Positions 8,860 to 18,906 of a DNA stretch of 21,887 bases are shown piece by piece. The position numbers were made by a program, and so were the translations under genes. The DNA lies in NCBI GenBank assembly GCA_012032075.1, contig JAAURU010000007.1, positions 1 to 21,887 of the forward strand, read 5' to 3'. Each line of letters starts with the position of its first letter. The first letter of the stretch is position 1. Under the pieces are notes generated by a model. That model was not told where the DNA came from. It ran no database searches and saw only the letters and a list, made by a program, of their open reading frames with translations. This stretch comes from Flavobacterium sp. GTDB taxonomy: Bacteria; Bacteroidota; Bacteroidia; Flavobacteriales; Flavobacteriaceae.

Positions 8860-11800
8860 ATGAAACTATTAAAACTCGTTTTGTTGGTTTTTATTTTAAC
8901 CAACACTAATATATTTTCCCAAGGTGGAGCTCCTACTTGTGTCGCTTTAACCGCAAATCCTGACAATTATCAAACCTGTGCAACTAACATAAGTTTTACA
9001 AGCTCTAGTACTGCTTCAAATGAAAATTATTTTCCGCAATGTTTTGGTGGAAATCCTTTAGTTGCTCCTTCATGGTTTATTATAAGGATTGATAATCCTG
9101 GATCGCTTACATTACAAATTAGTCAAGTTGACAGCAATACTGGTGCAGGAATTGATGTTGATTTTGCGCTTTATGGTCCTTTTACAAATACAAATAATTT
9201 ATGTTCAAATATAAATAATACAAACTTAGCTTCCTGTAGTTATTCACCAAATGCAATTGAAAATGTTCCTATACCATTCAGCAACACTGGTGATTTATAT
9301 GTATTAATAATTGATAATTATGCAGCTTTATCTGGTCAATCTGGACCAATAACTGTATCGCAATTATCTGGTGGAACTGGTACTACAAATTGTGATTTCT
9401 TATCTTTAACTAAAATTACAAATCCAGATGATACTGCTTTAACACAAACCGATTTTTGTAAACCTAATACAAAAGACATAAAAGCAACTGTAGATGTTAC
9501 TTTTTTCACTGGGTTATTGTCTAATTTAAGATTCGATTACAGATGGTTTAGAAACGGAGTTCAAATTGGCACACCTATTATAGGTTCAAATAGCTCGTCA
9601 AATATAATAAACACTACAGAATCTGGCACTTATAAAGTAGAGACAAGAGCTTATGATATAACAAATGGAACTTTTCAAATTAGTGATGCATCAGTTGATC
9701 TAAAATTTCATACAATTCCTACTATTACAATTCAAAATACAAACACGGTTTGCTTAAACTCAAATCCGGTTTTAAATACAACTATTACTAATAGCGCTCA
9801 ATTAAATCCAACTGTTGATATTTTAAGTTACCAATGGTATTTGAATAATAATAGTATTAATGGAGCTACTAATGCAAATTTCACACCTACTCTATCTGGT
9901 GATTATTATGTAATTGTAACAAATAACCCTTGTTCAACCGTTCAGTCAAACACTATTCGCATAATTGCTAATCCAAGTGTTTCCATTGCAAATAATCAAA
10001 CCATTTGCGAAGGGACTAATTATACTATTGTTTCTACTATTGCTAATGCTGCAAATACAAGTAATGTAACTTTCGAATGGTTTAAAGATGGAGTTACAAC
10101 AGGAATAACAACACCTAATTATCTAGTTAATTCAACTAATCAAGCTATTAATACGACTTCATCTTATTATGTTGTAACTACTGAACAAGGCACTTGCACA
10201 AACACATCTAACACTGTATCTATTACAGTTAATGCGTTACCAGTATTAAACACAACTCCTATTCTTTTTGAACAATGTGATTATATTCCATCAACACTAG
10301 ATGGTTTTGCTGAAAGTAATTTAACTTCGTTATATAACATACTAACTAATAACACACCTGGATTAACTTTATATTATTATTTAGATGCTGGATTAACAAA
10401 CCTTATAGCAAATCCTACAAACTTTATAAATACTACAGCCTTCAATCAAACCATTTATGTTAAAGCTGTGAACGAAGCGATTACTTCTAATTGTACTTCG
10501 AGTGGTACAGGAATCATTAATTTACAAATAAACCCTACAAATCTTTCAAATTATCCAAATATTCCTCCTGTTTGCCCTGAAATAAATCAAAACTATGGTT
10601 TTGTAAATTTTAATGCGCAACGCACACTAATAAAAAATACTTTTTTCCCAGTTTCAAATGTTATTATTACTTTTCATTTGAATACCTCTGATGCTTCAAC
10701 TGGTTTAAATGAATTAACCAATACTAGTCAAATACCATTAGGAATTACAACTGTTTATGCAAGGGTTATTTCTGCAACTACTGCAAGTTGTCAAAGTGTA
10801 GGAACTTTTGATGTAATCGTTACAAATCCTCCTTTACAAAATGCAATTTCCGATGAAAATGTATGTCTATTAGATACTTTTCTATTAAATACTAAAGATG
10901 CTGAAGTACTTTTGGGTCAAAACCCAACAGTTTCAACTTCTTATTTCAATACTTATAATGATGCTTTGACTAATTTAAATGTTGTAAATAAAAATACACC
11001 ATTGGCTTTAGCTTTAGGAACTAAAACCTATTATATAAGACTATTTGATAGTGCTACGCAATGTATTTCTATAGTTGATTTTGATATAATTGTTTTCCCA
11101 AATCCAACAATTGTTCAGCCTAATCCAATTAGAATTTGCGGAGATGTAACTGCAAATTTTAATTTAGAAGTAAGAAATAATCAAATTACAGGTGGAAATC
11201 CAAATTATCAAGTACGATATTTCGCAACTTTAGCCAATCAAAATTCAGGAAATGCAATTGCAAATACAACAAATTACAATAGTGCATCAACAACAATTTA
11301 TGTACAATAATTGATATTGTTAATAATAATTGTGAAGCTAGAACAACCTTAAATCTTGAAGTTTTAACTTTACCAGGTGCTTTAAATAACCCAACACCTA
11401 TTGAGATTTGCAATAATGCTGGATTTGAAGCGTTCGATTTAACGAGTCGTGAAAATGAAATGGCTGGAACAACTCCTGTAGCAGATATTGCCTTTAGATA
11501 TTATCAAAATCTTAATGATGCTTTAGTTAATAATTCTGCTTATATAAACAACCCAACCCAGTTTACTAATACACAAATTAACTTTCAAAAGATTTATGTG
11601 CGTTTAAATAGTAAGGTAAATAGAGATAGTGAAACCAGTATTGCTTGTTTTAGAACTTTAGAATTAGACTTGCATGTAAGACCTTTACCAGAAAACAATT
11701 TATCAAACGAACCTTATTTTATTTGTTTAAACCAATTAACAAATACAACAACACCTGTACAAATTAATACGTTATTAAACCCTACAGATTACACTTTTAC

Positions 11801-12452
11801 TTGGTTTACAGGTTTTGGAGCAATAGCAGGAAACGAAATTCCAGCTCAAAACAGGAATTCATTTACAACAGCTACCGTAGGAGAATATTCTGTACTTGTT
11901 AGGAATATATCAAATGCAGCTTTATGTGAATCTATATTTAATTTTACAACAGAAAATTCCATTGTTCCAAATAGTATTTCATCTAATCCTTCTGAATTAA
12001 TAGCATTTGGAACAGAAAATACAATTACAGCAGTTGCATTACCTCCATCAAATGATTATTTATATGCTATTGACGGTGCTTCTTTTCAAGAAAGCCCAAC
12101 TTTTACAAATATACTTCCTGGAGAATATACACTTAAAGTAATTAGTAAATATGGTTGTGGAGAAGCTACTACAACATTTATAATTGCCGATTTCCCTAAT
12201 TTCTTTACTCCAAATGGTGATGGTTACAATGACACATGGAATATAGTAGGAAGTCAAGCAATTGATGTGCTTTCAATATATATTTATGATAGATATGGGA
12301 AATTACTAAAACAACTTGCACCAGATGGTCTAGGCTGGGATGGAACATTTAATGGAGAACTTTTACCTGCTTCAGATTATTGGTTCAAACTCATATATAC
12401 AAAAGATAATGTGACTAAAGAATATAAAAGTCACTTTACCTTAAAAAGATAA
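8860..12452 (+). CDS. Large secreted Ig-like repeat protein with T9SS type B sorting domain (frame interrupted once)
   Basis: Cell-surface or released adhesin-like protein exported by Sec and then the type IX secretion system. A signal peptide covers residues 1 to about 21 (ending FSQ). Next comes a jelly-roll-like domain with cysteines (about 25-165, with WFIIRIDNPGSL and DVDFALYGPF). A series of Ig/PKD-like beta domains follows, rich in Asn and Thr (for example YQWYLNN and FEWFKDG). The last 85 residues or so are the gliding-type C-terminal domain: FFTPNGDGYNDTW, IYDRYGKLLK, GWDGTFNGE, a strand and a final basic KR. This marks type B T9SS cargo. One break occurs at 11306-11307, where CAATAA should be CAAATAA; reading through joins both halves in phase and gives about 1197 residues. 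A strong terminator follows. The ligand is unknown. Confidence 0.92.
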
Positions 12453-12468
12453 TTCCAATCAAAATTTC

Positions 12469-12498
12469 AAGTCCCGATTTATTCGGGATTTTTTTTTT
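12469..12498 (+). terminator. Rho-independent terminator after the T9SS gene
   Basis: Stem TCCCGA (12472-12477) with TCGGGA (12483-12488) around a five-base loop, extended by AAG/TTT wobble pairing and followed by ten T residues (12489-12498). Confidence 0.85.
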
Positions 12499-12516
12499 AA
12501 CAAATCCTAATTAAAA

Positions 12517-12556
12517 GTTAAACATTTAATATTTGATAGTAATACTATTATATTTG
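12517..12556 (+). promoter_or_regulatory. Promoter/operator P1 of the DUF2490-carbonic anhydrase operon
   Basis: GTTAAAC (12517-12523), 25 bases, then TATATTTG (12549-12556), which fits the -7 TAnnTTTG box. No -33 TTTG is present. Between them ATAGTA-A-TACTAT forms a perfect inverted repeat (12536-12548), adjoining the -7 box. A nearly identical ungapped block occurs at 14141-14195, before the LRR-efflux operon. Confidence 0.6.
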
Positions 12557-12576
12557 TATAGTAAAAATATTAAAAA

Positions 12577-13272
12577 ATGAAAAAATTAAAATTCATTATA
12601 ATCTTTCTATTAATCTTAAATAATGGAATTCTTGCCCAAAACACTCAACAAGATGATTTAGGGGCTTGGTATATGTACTTTTTTAACACTAGGTTTAAAG
12701 AGATTCAGCTTGGTATTCAAGGAGATACTCAATATAGAAATTGGAATATTATTGGAGACACAGAACAACTTCTATTAAGAACAGGATTAACATACACACC
12801 AAAAAACACCAATGTTTTATTAACTGTGGGATTTGCTAATATCACAACGGGAATAATTGGAGAAAGTAATGAGACAAGTAATGAAAATCGTATCTATCAA
12901 GAAGCACTTTTACCACAAAAAGTAGGAAACAGAATTTATCTCACACATCGTTTTAGATACGAACAACGTTTTGTAGAATATCAAGATTTTAGAACACGTT
13001 TTAGATACAATCTATTTATTAATATTCCATTAAATAAAAAAGAATTAACTAAAAATGCAATTTATACTGCTTTTTACAATGAGCTTTTTATTAATGGAGA
13101 AAAAGAAATAGGCAATAATAGAGTTGTAAATTATCTCGACAGAAACAGACTTTATTTAGGCTTAGGATATGCAGTAACAGATAAAATAAGAATACAAACT
13201 GGTTGGATGAAACAAACGACTGACAATACTAGTAAAAACCAATTACAATTTAGTTTACATCACACTTTTTAA
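12577..13272 (+). CDS. DUF2490 domain-containing outer-membrane protein
   Basis: 231 residues, intact. A signal peptide covers residues 1-21, ending ILAQ. The mature protein follows the DUF2490 pattern: an early LGAWYMYF strand, repeated amphipathic strands with RYEQRF and RTRFRYN, and a C-terminal aromatic ending HHTF typical of small outer-membrane beta-barrels. The biochemical function of the family is not known to me. It is the first gene after promoter P1, and the carbonic anhydrase gene starts 26 bases after its stop, so the two are likely one operon. A barrel next to an extracytoplasmic carbonic anhydrase hints at bicarbonate/CO2 or ion handling at the envelope, which is inference only. 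Confidence 0.85.
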   Translation: MKKLKFIIIFLLILNNGILAQNTQQDDLGAWYMYFFNTRFKEIQLGIQGDTQYRNWNIIGDTEQLLLRTGLTYTPKNTNVLLTVGFANITTGIIGESNETSNENRIYQEALLPQKVGNRIYLTHRFRYEQRFVEYQDFRTRFRYNLFINIPLNKKELTKNAIYTAFYNELFINGEKEIGNNRVVNYLDRNRLYLGLGYAVTDKIRIQTGWMKQTTDNTSKNQLQFSLHHTF

Positions 13273-13298
13273 ATATTCAACAATTAAATTAATAAATT

Positions 13299-14051
13299 AT
13301 GAGAACACAAATTTTAAAATTGTCCTTACTTTTAGTAACGCTATCTACTATTCTATTTTCTTGTAAATCAGAAAATGATAAGATTAAAATTGAATTAGAT
13401 GAAGTTGTTGTTTCTAAACCAATAGAAAATCATATTTTAACAGCAGAAGACCAAGCAAAACTAACTCCTGAACAAGTTCTAGCAGATTTTAAAGCAGGAA
13501 ACGAACGCTTTAGAAATAATGATTTAACAGTAAGAAATCATAAAGAACAAATTAGACAATCTGCTCCAGGGCAATTTCCAAAAGCTTTTGTTTTGAGCTG
13601 TGTAGATAGTAGAGTTCCTGTAGAAGATGTTTTTGATCAAGGTATAGGAGATATTTTTGTAGGAAGAGTTGCTGGAAATTTTGCAAATGAAGATTTACTA
13701 GGAAGCATGGAGTTTGCGTGTAAAGTTGCAGGTGCAAAACTTATAATGGTAATGGCTCATCAACATTGTGGAGCAATAAAAGCATCAATAGATAATGTTC
13801 AATTAGGCAACATAACAAGTTTAGTTAATAAAATTAAACCAGCAGTTGAAATGAGCGCTAATTTTGAAGGAGAAAAAACATCTAAAAATGAAGTTTTTGT
13901 AAAAAATGTAGCCGAAAATAACGTTAAAAACACTATTGAGAATATTAGAAAAAACAGTCCTATACTTAAAGAAATGGAAGAAAAAGGAGAAATAAAAATA
14001 GTAGGTGTCTTTTATACATTAACAAAAGGAGAAATAGTTTACATAGAATAA
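13299..14051 (+). CDS. Beta-class carbonic anhydrase, lipoprotein
   Basis: 250 residues, intact. Catalyses reversible hydration of CO2 to bicarbonate. The zinc site is fully present: VLSCVDSRVP (Cys101, with the Asp103-Arg105 dyad) and MAHQHCGA (His154, Cys157). GRVAGNF and GSMEFACKVAGAK are further family hallmarks. Unlike the common cytosolic enzymes it starts with a lipoprotein signal ending ILFSC (Cys22) and a short linker, so it should work in the periplasm, membrane-anchored. It follows the DUF2490 gene by 26 bases and ends just before a terminator, making a two-gene operon under P1. Confidence 0.93.
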   Translation: MRTQILKLSLLLVTLSTILFSCKSENDKIKIELDEVVVSKPIENHILTAEDQAKLTPEQVLADFKAGNERFRNNDLTVRNHKEQIRQSAPGQFPKAFVLSCVDSRVPVEDVFDQGIGDIFVGRVAGNFANEDLLGSMEFACKVAGAKLIMVMAHQHCGAIKASIDNVQLGNITSLVNKIKPAVEMSANFEGEKTSKNEVFVKNVAENNVKNTIENIRKNSPILKEMEEKGEIKIVGVFYTLTKGEIVYIE

Positions 14052-14075
14052 AACTTTGTTTAGTTTAAACAAACT

Positions 14076-14108
14076 AAGGTCTCTTTAATTAAAAAAAGAG
14101 ACCTTTTT
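14076..14108 (+). terminator. Rho-independent terminator after the carbonic anhydrase gene
   Basis: An 11-base perfect stem, AAGGTCTCTTT (14076-14086) with AAAGAGACCTT (14095-14105), eight-base loop, then a T run. A smaller inverted repeat (TTTGTTTA / TAAACAAA, about 14055-14073) lies just before it. Confidence 0.85.
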
Positions 14109-14140
14109 AATTTTAATAAGCATACAATTCAAAAAAAAAT

Positions 14141-14180
14141 GTTAAACTTTCAATATATGAAAGTATTAATATTATATTTG
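14141..14180 (+). promoter_or_regulatory. Promoter/operator P2 of the LRR-TetR-efflux operon
   Basis: GTTAAAC (14141-14147), 25 bases, then TATATTTG (14173-14180), followed by GTATAG. Both boxes, their 32-base offset and most of the bases between and after them match P1 without a gap. The inner part contains AGTATTAATATTA in place of the P1 inverted repeat. The start codon of the LRR gene lies 64 bases downstream of the -7 box, leaving a leader of roughly 55-60 bases. Confidence 0.6.
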
Positions 14181-14244
14181 TATAGAAAAACTATTGAAAA
14201 CAAATTAAGATAAGTTTCAAAAAAACAACATAAAATAACCAACT

Positions 14245-14896
14245 ATGAAAAATAGTATATTAAAAACAACTTTAATTTTCACAATGATAATTTTATCATT
14301 GAGTATGTATGCACAAACTATTGTTGTAAAAGACAGTTTGACCGAAAATAATATTGAAAATGCTATTTTGAATCCTGAAAAAGTTATCCGTTTAGATTTA
14401 AGTAACCAATCGATAAATTTTGATAAAATAGATTTTTCTCAATTTAAAAATTTAGAGTTTTTAAGCTTAGAAAATGAACATTTTAAAAGAACTTCCAAAA
14501 GGGTTAGGTTCTCTAAAAAAATTAAAAACATTAAATTTAAGTGGGAATGATTTTAAAGATTTACCTTCTGATTTTGGCAATTTAAATGCTTTAGAAGAAC
14601 TATTTTTAAATAATGAAAAGAATTTTAAGATTGAAAAAAACTTCAAAATACTATCAAAATTACCTAATTTAAGAACCTTACATTTAGAAAATGATAATTT
14701 GGAGAAATTATCTTCAGAAATTAATTTATTACAAAATTTGAATTCGTTGTATCTTAATGATAATAAATTCAAGAAATTCCCAATAAATATTCAAGGACTT
14801 CATAATTTACAATATTTGGATTTACAAAATAATTTAATTAAACCAGAAGATATTGATGTGTTAAACTTAAATTTTGGTTTTCAAATAAAACTATAA
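14245..14896 (+). CDS. Secreted leucine-rich repeat protein (frame interrupted once)
   Basis: Corrected length is about 216 residues. A signal peptide covers residues 1 to about 24 (ending MYAQ). The rest is a run of about six or seven LRR units of the LxxLxLxxNxLxxLP kind, for example LKTLNLSGNDFKDLP, LRTLHLENDNLEKL, LNSLYLNDNKFKKFP and LQYLDLQNN. These form a curved protein-binding solenoid; the partner is unknown. The frame breaks at T 14481-14484, which should be TTT; correction restores HLKELPKGLGSLKKL, itself a perfect repeat. It is the first gene behind P2, and the next gene starts 17 bases after its stop. A secreted LRR protein leading an export operon is unusual. Confidence 0.85.
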
Positions 14897-14913
14897 TTAC
14901 AATAAAAAAAATC

Positions 14914-15219
14914 ATGGTATTATCAGCAAACAGAACATTATTAGAAGACATTGAAGCTGCAAAAAAAGAAGGCTTTACTGAAGATTTTATGTATAAGAAT
15001 AAAACCATCTTAGGCAGAATCAATAAGAAAATTTACACTAAAGAATCTTGTGTTTTAATTGAATATTGTCGCCACGAAGGTATGAATGATCCCTCTGATT
15101 CATCTATTCTTTTTCTAATCGAATGTAAAGATGGAACAAAAGGATGTTTAAGTAGTGCCTATGGTAAAGATTCAGATCCTAATTTAATCGATTTTGTAAT
15201 GTCATTATCAAAAAAATAA
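14914..15219 (+). CDS. Small conserved Bacteroidota protein
   Basis: 101 residues, intact, no signal peptide, so cytosolic. Residues 8-25 (LEDIEAAKKEGFTEDF) and the central RHEGMNDPSDSSILFLIE followed by DGTKGCL resemble a family of short Bacteroidota proteins that are often annotated as phosphoribosylpyrophosphate synthetase. That label is almost certainly wrong: the protein is far too short and has no PRPP-synthetase motif. I cannot name a function. It sits 17 bases after the LRR gene and two bases before the TetR start codon, so it belongs to the same operon. Confidence 0.75.
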   Translation: MVLSANRTLLEDIEAAKKEGFTEDFMYKNKTILGRINKKIYTKESCVLIEYCRHEGMNDPSDSSILFLIECKDGTKGCLSSAYGKDSDPNLIDFVMSLSKK

Positions 15220-15221
15220 AA

Positions 15222-15892
15222 ATGCATACTTTATTAAATAATTTTAAAATAACAATAAATGATAAACTTTTCCTTAAAGATCCAGAAACATCAGTTTAGG
15301 AAAAAAAATCATTAAAAACAGCATCATTTTAATAGAAGAAATTGGTTTTGAAGCTTTCACCTTTAAAAAATTAGGAGAAAAAATTCAATCAAATGAAAGT
15401 TCTATTTATAGATATTTTGAAAACAAACACAAACTTTTAGTGTATTTATCTTCATGGTATTGGTCTTGGATAGAATACAACTTGGTTTTTTCAACGGCAA
15501 ATGTTCAAGATCCTGTTGAAAAACTATGTAGTGCTATAAAAATAGTTACTCAAACTATAATTGATGATAAAAACACTCCTTATATTGATGAGTCCATTTT
15601 AAACAAGATTATCATTTCAGAGTTTATAAAAACCTTACTTACTAAAGAGGTAGATGAAGAAAATAAAGAAGGTTTCTTTTTAATATATAAAAGAATAATA
15701 AACCGAGTGGTAGAAATTATTAATGAAGTGAACCCAGATTATCCTTATGCTAAAAGTTTAGCTTCATCAATAATAGAAGGTTCGTTACATCAACATTACT
15801 TAAAAGATCATTTCAAAACCATAACAAATTTATCTGAAAAAGATTGTTTAACTGATTTTTATACTAACATGATTAAAAAAGTTTTATTATGA
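15222..15892 (+). CDS. TetR/AcrR family transcriptional regulator (frame interrupted once)
   Basis: Corrected length is about 223 residues. The N-terminal helix-turn-helix is clear: IIKNSIILIEEIGFEAFTF, KKLGEKIQSNESSIYRYF and ENKHKLL, the classic TetR pattern with the recognition helix ending YRYFENK. The larger helical C-terminal part would bind a ligand, which is unknown. The start at 15222 (ATG two bases after the preceding stop) is followed by one break at T 15295-15297, where GTTTAG should be GTTTTAG, giving SVLGKK. Its stop overlaps the start of the ABC transporter gene (ATGA). As usual for TetR proteins beside efflux genes it is probably a repressor of its own operon; P2, and perhaps the similar P1, are candidate targets. 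Confidence 0.88.
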
Positions 15893-17549
15893 GTCCAATT
15901 GAAAGATTTAAAAGTTTAATCGCAGTTGATAAAAAAGACATTTATCAACTTTTCATTTACGCTATTCTTGCAGGACTTATCAGTTTATCTATTCCATTAG
16001 GAATTCAGTCCATAATAAATTTTATCCAAGCAGGTCAAGTTAGTACTTCTTGGATTGTACTTGTTTTTATAGTTGTAATAGGAGTAGCATTTGTAGGGAT
16101 TTTAAAAATCATGCAATTTAGAATTAGTGAAAACATACAACAAAAAATATTTGTTCGTTCCTCTTTTGAATTTGCTTATAGATTTCCCAAAATAAAATTT
16201 AACCAACTCTATAATTTTTCACCACCAGAACTTGCTAATCGTTTTTTTGATACTTTATCTGTTCAAAAAGGTTTTGCAAAATTAGTTTTAGAAGTTTCAA
16301 CATCAGCCTTACAAATTATTTTGGCATTTTATTATTATCATTTTACCATTCATTCTTTATCTTTTTGGGATTATTTTACTTGTATTATTATATTTAATAT
16401 TTAAAATAAACTTCGATGCTGGTTTAGAAACAAGTTTAAAAGAATCAAAATACAAGTACAAAGTAGCACATTGGCTGCAAGAGATTGCGAGAAATCATTT
16501 GAGCTTTAAAAACGGCAAACTATTTGATTTTTCTTTGCATAAAAACGATAAATTAGTAACCGAATATATTACTCATAGAGAAAGTCACTTTACCGTTTTA
16601 AGAAAACAATTTATTCAACTAACAGGATTTAAAGTTTTAATTACTGCAGGATTACTTATAATAGGTGGAATGCTAGTTTTGAACCAACAAATGAATATTG
16701 GTCAATTTGTTGCCGCAGAAATTGTTATTATATCTATAATTTCAGCAGTAGAAAAATTATTTTACGGTTTAGAATTATTCTATGATGTAACTACTTCTCT
16801 TGAAAAATTAGGAACTGTAGTAGACTTAGAATTGGAAAACAATAATGAAAAACAAGAAACACAATATTATATAGAAGATGATGCTGTTTGTATAGAAGCA
16901 AAAGAAATTTCTTTTCAGTTTCCAAATAGTGACACACCAGTTTTAAAAGAAGTAAGTTTAACTATTGAAAAGAATGATAGAGTATTAATTCAAGGTGAAA
17001 ATGGATCAGGAAAAACTACTTTATTAAGACTTTTAGCAAGACTTTTAGAACCTTCAACTGGAACTATATATTTTAATAACACTAATTACAAGAAATACTG
17101 TATAGATAACTACAGAGAAAATATTGGTGTAATTACTATAGATGACAGTCCTTTTGAGGTAACTATATTTGAAAATATTACATGCAACAATCCAGATATA
17201 AACAAAAGCAGAAGTAACAAAATTATTAGATAAATTAAAATTAACTAATCTAATTAAATCACTTCCTCTTGGATTGGATACACAAATGATTTCTGAAGGA
17301 AGAAGAATAAATTCAGCATCAATTCAAAAAATATTATTAGCAAGATGCCTAATAAACAAACCTAAATTATTATTCTTAGAAGAACCTGTTGAAAAACTAG
17401 ACAAATATTCAGCTGGAGAAATAATAGATTTTTTAACTGCTCCTGAAAATCCTTGGACACTAGTTGTTATTGCAAAAGGAAATTATTGGAAACAGAAATG
17501 CAATAGAATTGTAACATTAGAAAACAGTAAAATCAAATCCATAAAATAA
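15889..17549 (+). CDS. ABC exporter, fused membrane and ATPase domains, degenerate nucleotide site (frame interrupted three times)
   Basis: Corrected length is about 553 residues. An N-terminal membrane domain (hydrophobic segments near residues 20-45, 57-80, 140-185 and 260-300) leads into an ATPase domain. Walker A is intact (GENGSGKTT, about 369-377). The other motifs are unusual: no Gln at the Q-loop (IGVITIDDSPFE), no LSGGQ (ISEGRRINSASIQ instead, about 467), Walker B LLFLEEP with Glu in the Asp position, and VVIAKGNYW where a switch His is expected. Breaks: missing T in 16327-16330, missing T in 16380-16381, extra A in 17204-17207; the odd motifs lie in uninterrupted frame, so they are not caused by them. 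With the HlyD and TolC genes just downstream it should form a tripartite, type I secretion-like exporter. Substrate unknown; no peptidase domain. Confidence 0.88.
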
Positions 17550-17552
17550 GTT

Positions 17553-18903
17553 ATGTTAAACATTACGCACAACAGAATAAACAAATGGGTTGATATGAGT
17601 AAATATAAATCAGCCAAAATTCTTGAAGAAAATCAAGGATATAAAACAATAAAAAAAAGTAATTTGGATATTGTGTATTTTACTTTTTATATTTTTATTC
17701 TTGCCTTGGACACAAAATATTTCTGGTACTGGCTCGGTAACTACTTTAAAACCAAATCAGCGTCCACAAACAGTACAATCTGCCATTGCTGGAAGAATCG
17801 AAAAGTGGTTTGTAAATGAAGGGGATTTTATTAAAAAAGGAGATACTATTTTATTTATTTCGGAGATTAAAGAAGACTACTTAGACCCTAATTTGGTAGA
17901 AAATACAGGTAACCAAGTAAAAGCGAAGGAAAGCTCTGTGAGTTCTTATGCGTCAAAAGTAAGAGCTTTAGACTCTCAATTAGGTGCAATTGAAAACGAA
18001 AAAAATCTAAAATACAAACAAGCGCAAAACAAATTAAAACAAGCTTATTTAAAAGTACAAAGTGATAGTATCGATTTACAAGCTGTAAAAACGCAGTTAA
18101 AAATAGCGGAAACACAATATAATCGAGCTATAAATCTTAACAAAGAAGGTTTAAAGCCGTTGACAGATGTGGAGGAGAAAAGAGTAAAACTTCAGGAAAT
18201 GGAGGCCAAAATTATTACACAAGAAAATAAATATTTGGCTAGCCAAAATGAAATTTTAAACGCGACAATGGAATTAAATCGAATAGCTGCTGAATATGCC
18301 GAAAAAAGTGCAAAAGCTAATAGCGACAAACAAACTGCTTTGAGTTCTCAATATGATACCGAAGCGCAAGTAAATAAATTGAAAAATCAATATACTAATT
18401 ACCAAATAAGAAATGGCTATTATTATATCACAGCTCCACAAGATGGTTATGTGAATAGAGCGATTCAGTCTGGGATTGGTGAAACTATTAAAGAAGGAAC
18501 TGCTATAGTTAGCATCATGCCCTCCAATTTTGATATAGCAGTAGAAACCTATATTGATCCTGTAGATTTTCCATTAATACATAAAGGTGAAAAAGTACGC
18601 GTATGGTTCGATGGATGGCCTTCAATAGTGTTTAGAGGTTGGCCAGGTGCTTCTTATGGTACTTTTGGTGGAGTAATTGTAGCAAAAGAAAATTTTATTA
18701 GTCAAAATGGGAAATACCGCGTTTTAATTGCTCCAGATAAAAACGATAAAGAATGGCCAGAACAACTTAGTATAGGTGCTGGAACGCAATCCATTGCATT
18801 ACTGGAAGATGTGCCAATTTGGTTTGAAATATGGAGAACTTTAAATGGTTTCCCTCCTAATTATTATCAACCAGAAACTAATGAAAAAACGGATAAAAAA
18901 TAA
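17553..18903 (+). CDS. HlyD-family periplasmic adaptor subunit (frame interrupted once)
   Basis: Corrected length is about 449 residues. A cytoplasmic N-terminus of about 35 residues is followed by one membrane helix (VIWILCILLFIFLFLPW). Then come a biotinyl/lipoyl-like half motif (VQSAIAGRIEKWFVNEGD), a long coiled-coil hairpin rich in Ala, Gln, Lys and Glu, the second lipoyl half (ITAPQDGYVNRAIQSG) and a beta-barrel region. This is the bridge between the inner-membrane ABC exporter and TolC. The frame breaks at A 17651-17658, where A8 should be A7; correction joins the cytoplasmic N-terminus directly to the membrane helix. It begins three bases after the ABC stop and ends three bases before the TolC start. 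Confidence 0.92.
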
Positions 18904-18906
18904 AAC

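Noticed and set aside
14481..14484. Programmed ribosomal frameshifting in the LRR gene or elsewhere
   Set aside because: No consistent slippery heptamer or downstream structure; breaks of both signs occur in unrelated genes and at ordinary runs.
17888..18115. 75-codon minus-strand frame rich in Leu and Phe that looks membrane-like
   Set aside because: Reverse complement of the Lys/Gln/Ala-rich coiled coil of the HlyD gene, which produces Leu/Phe-rich shadows.
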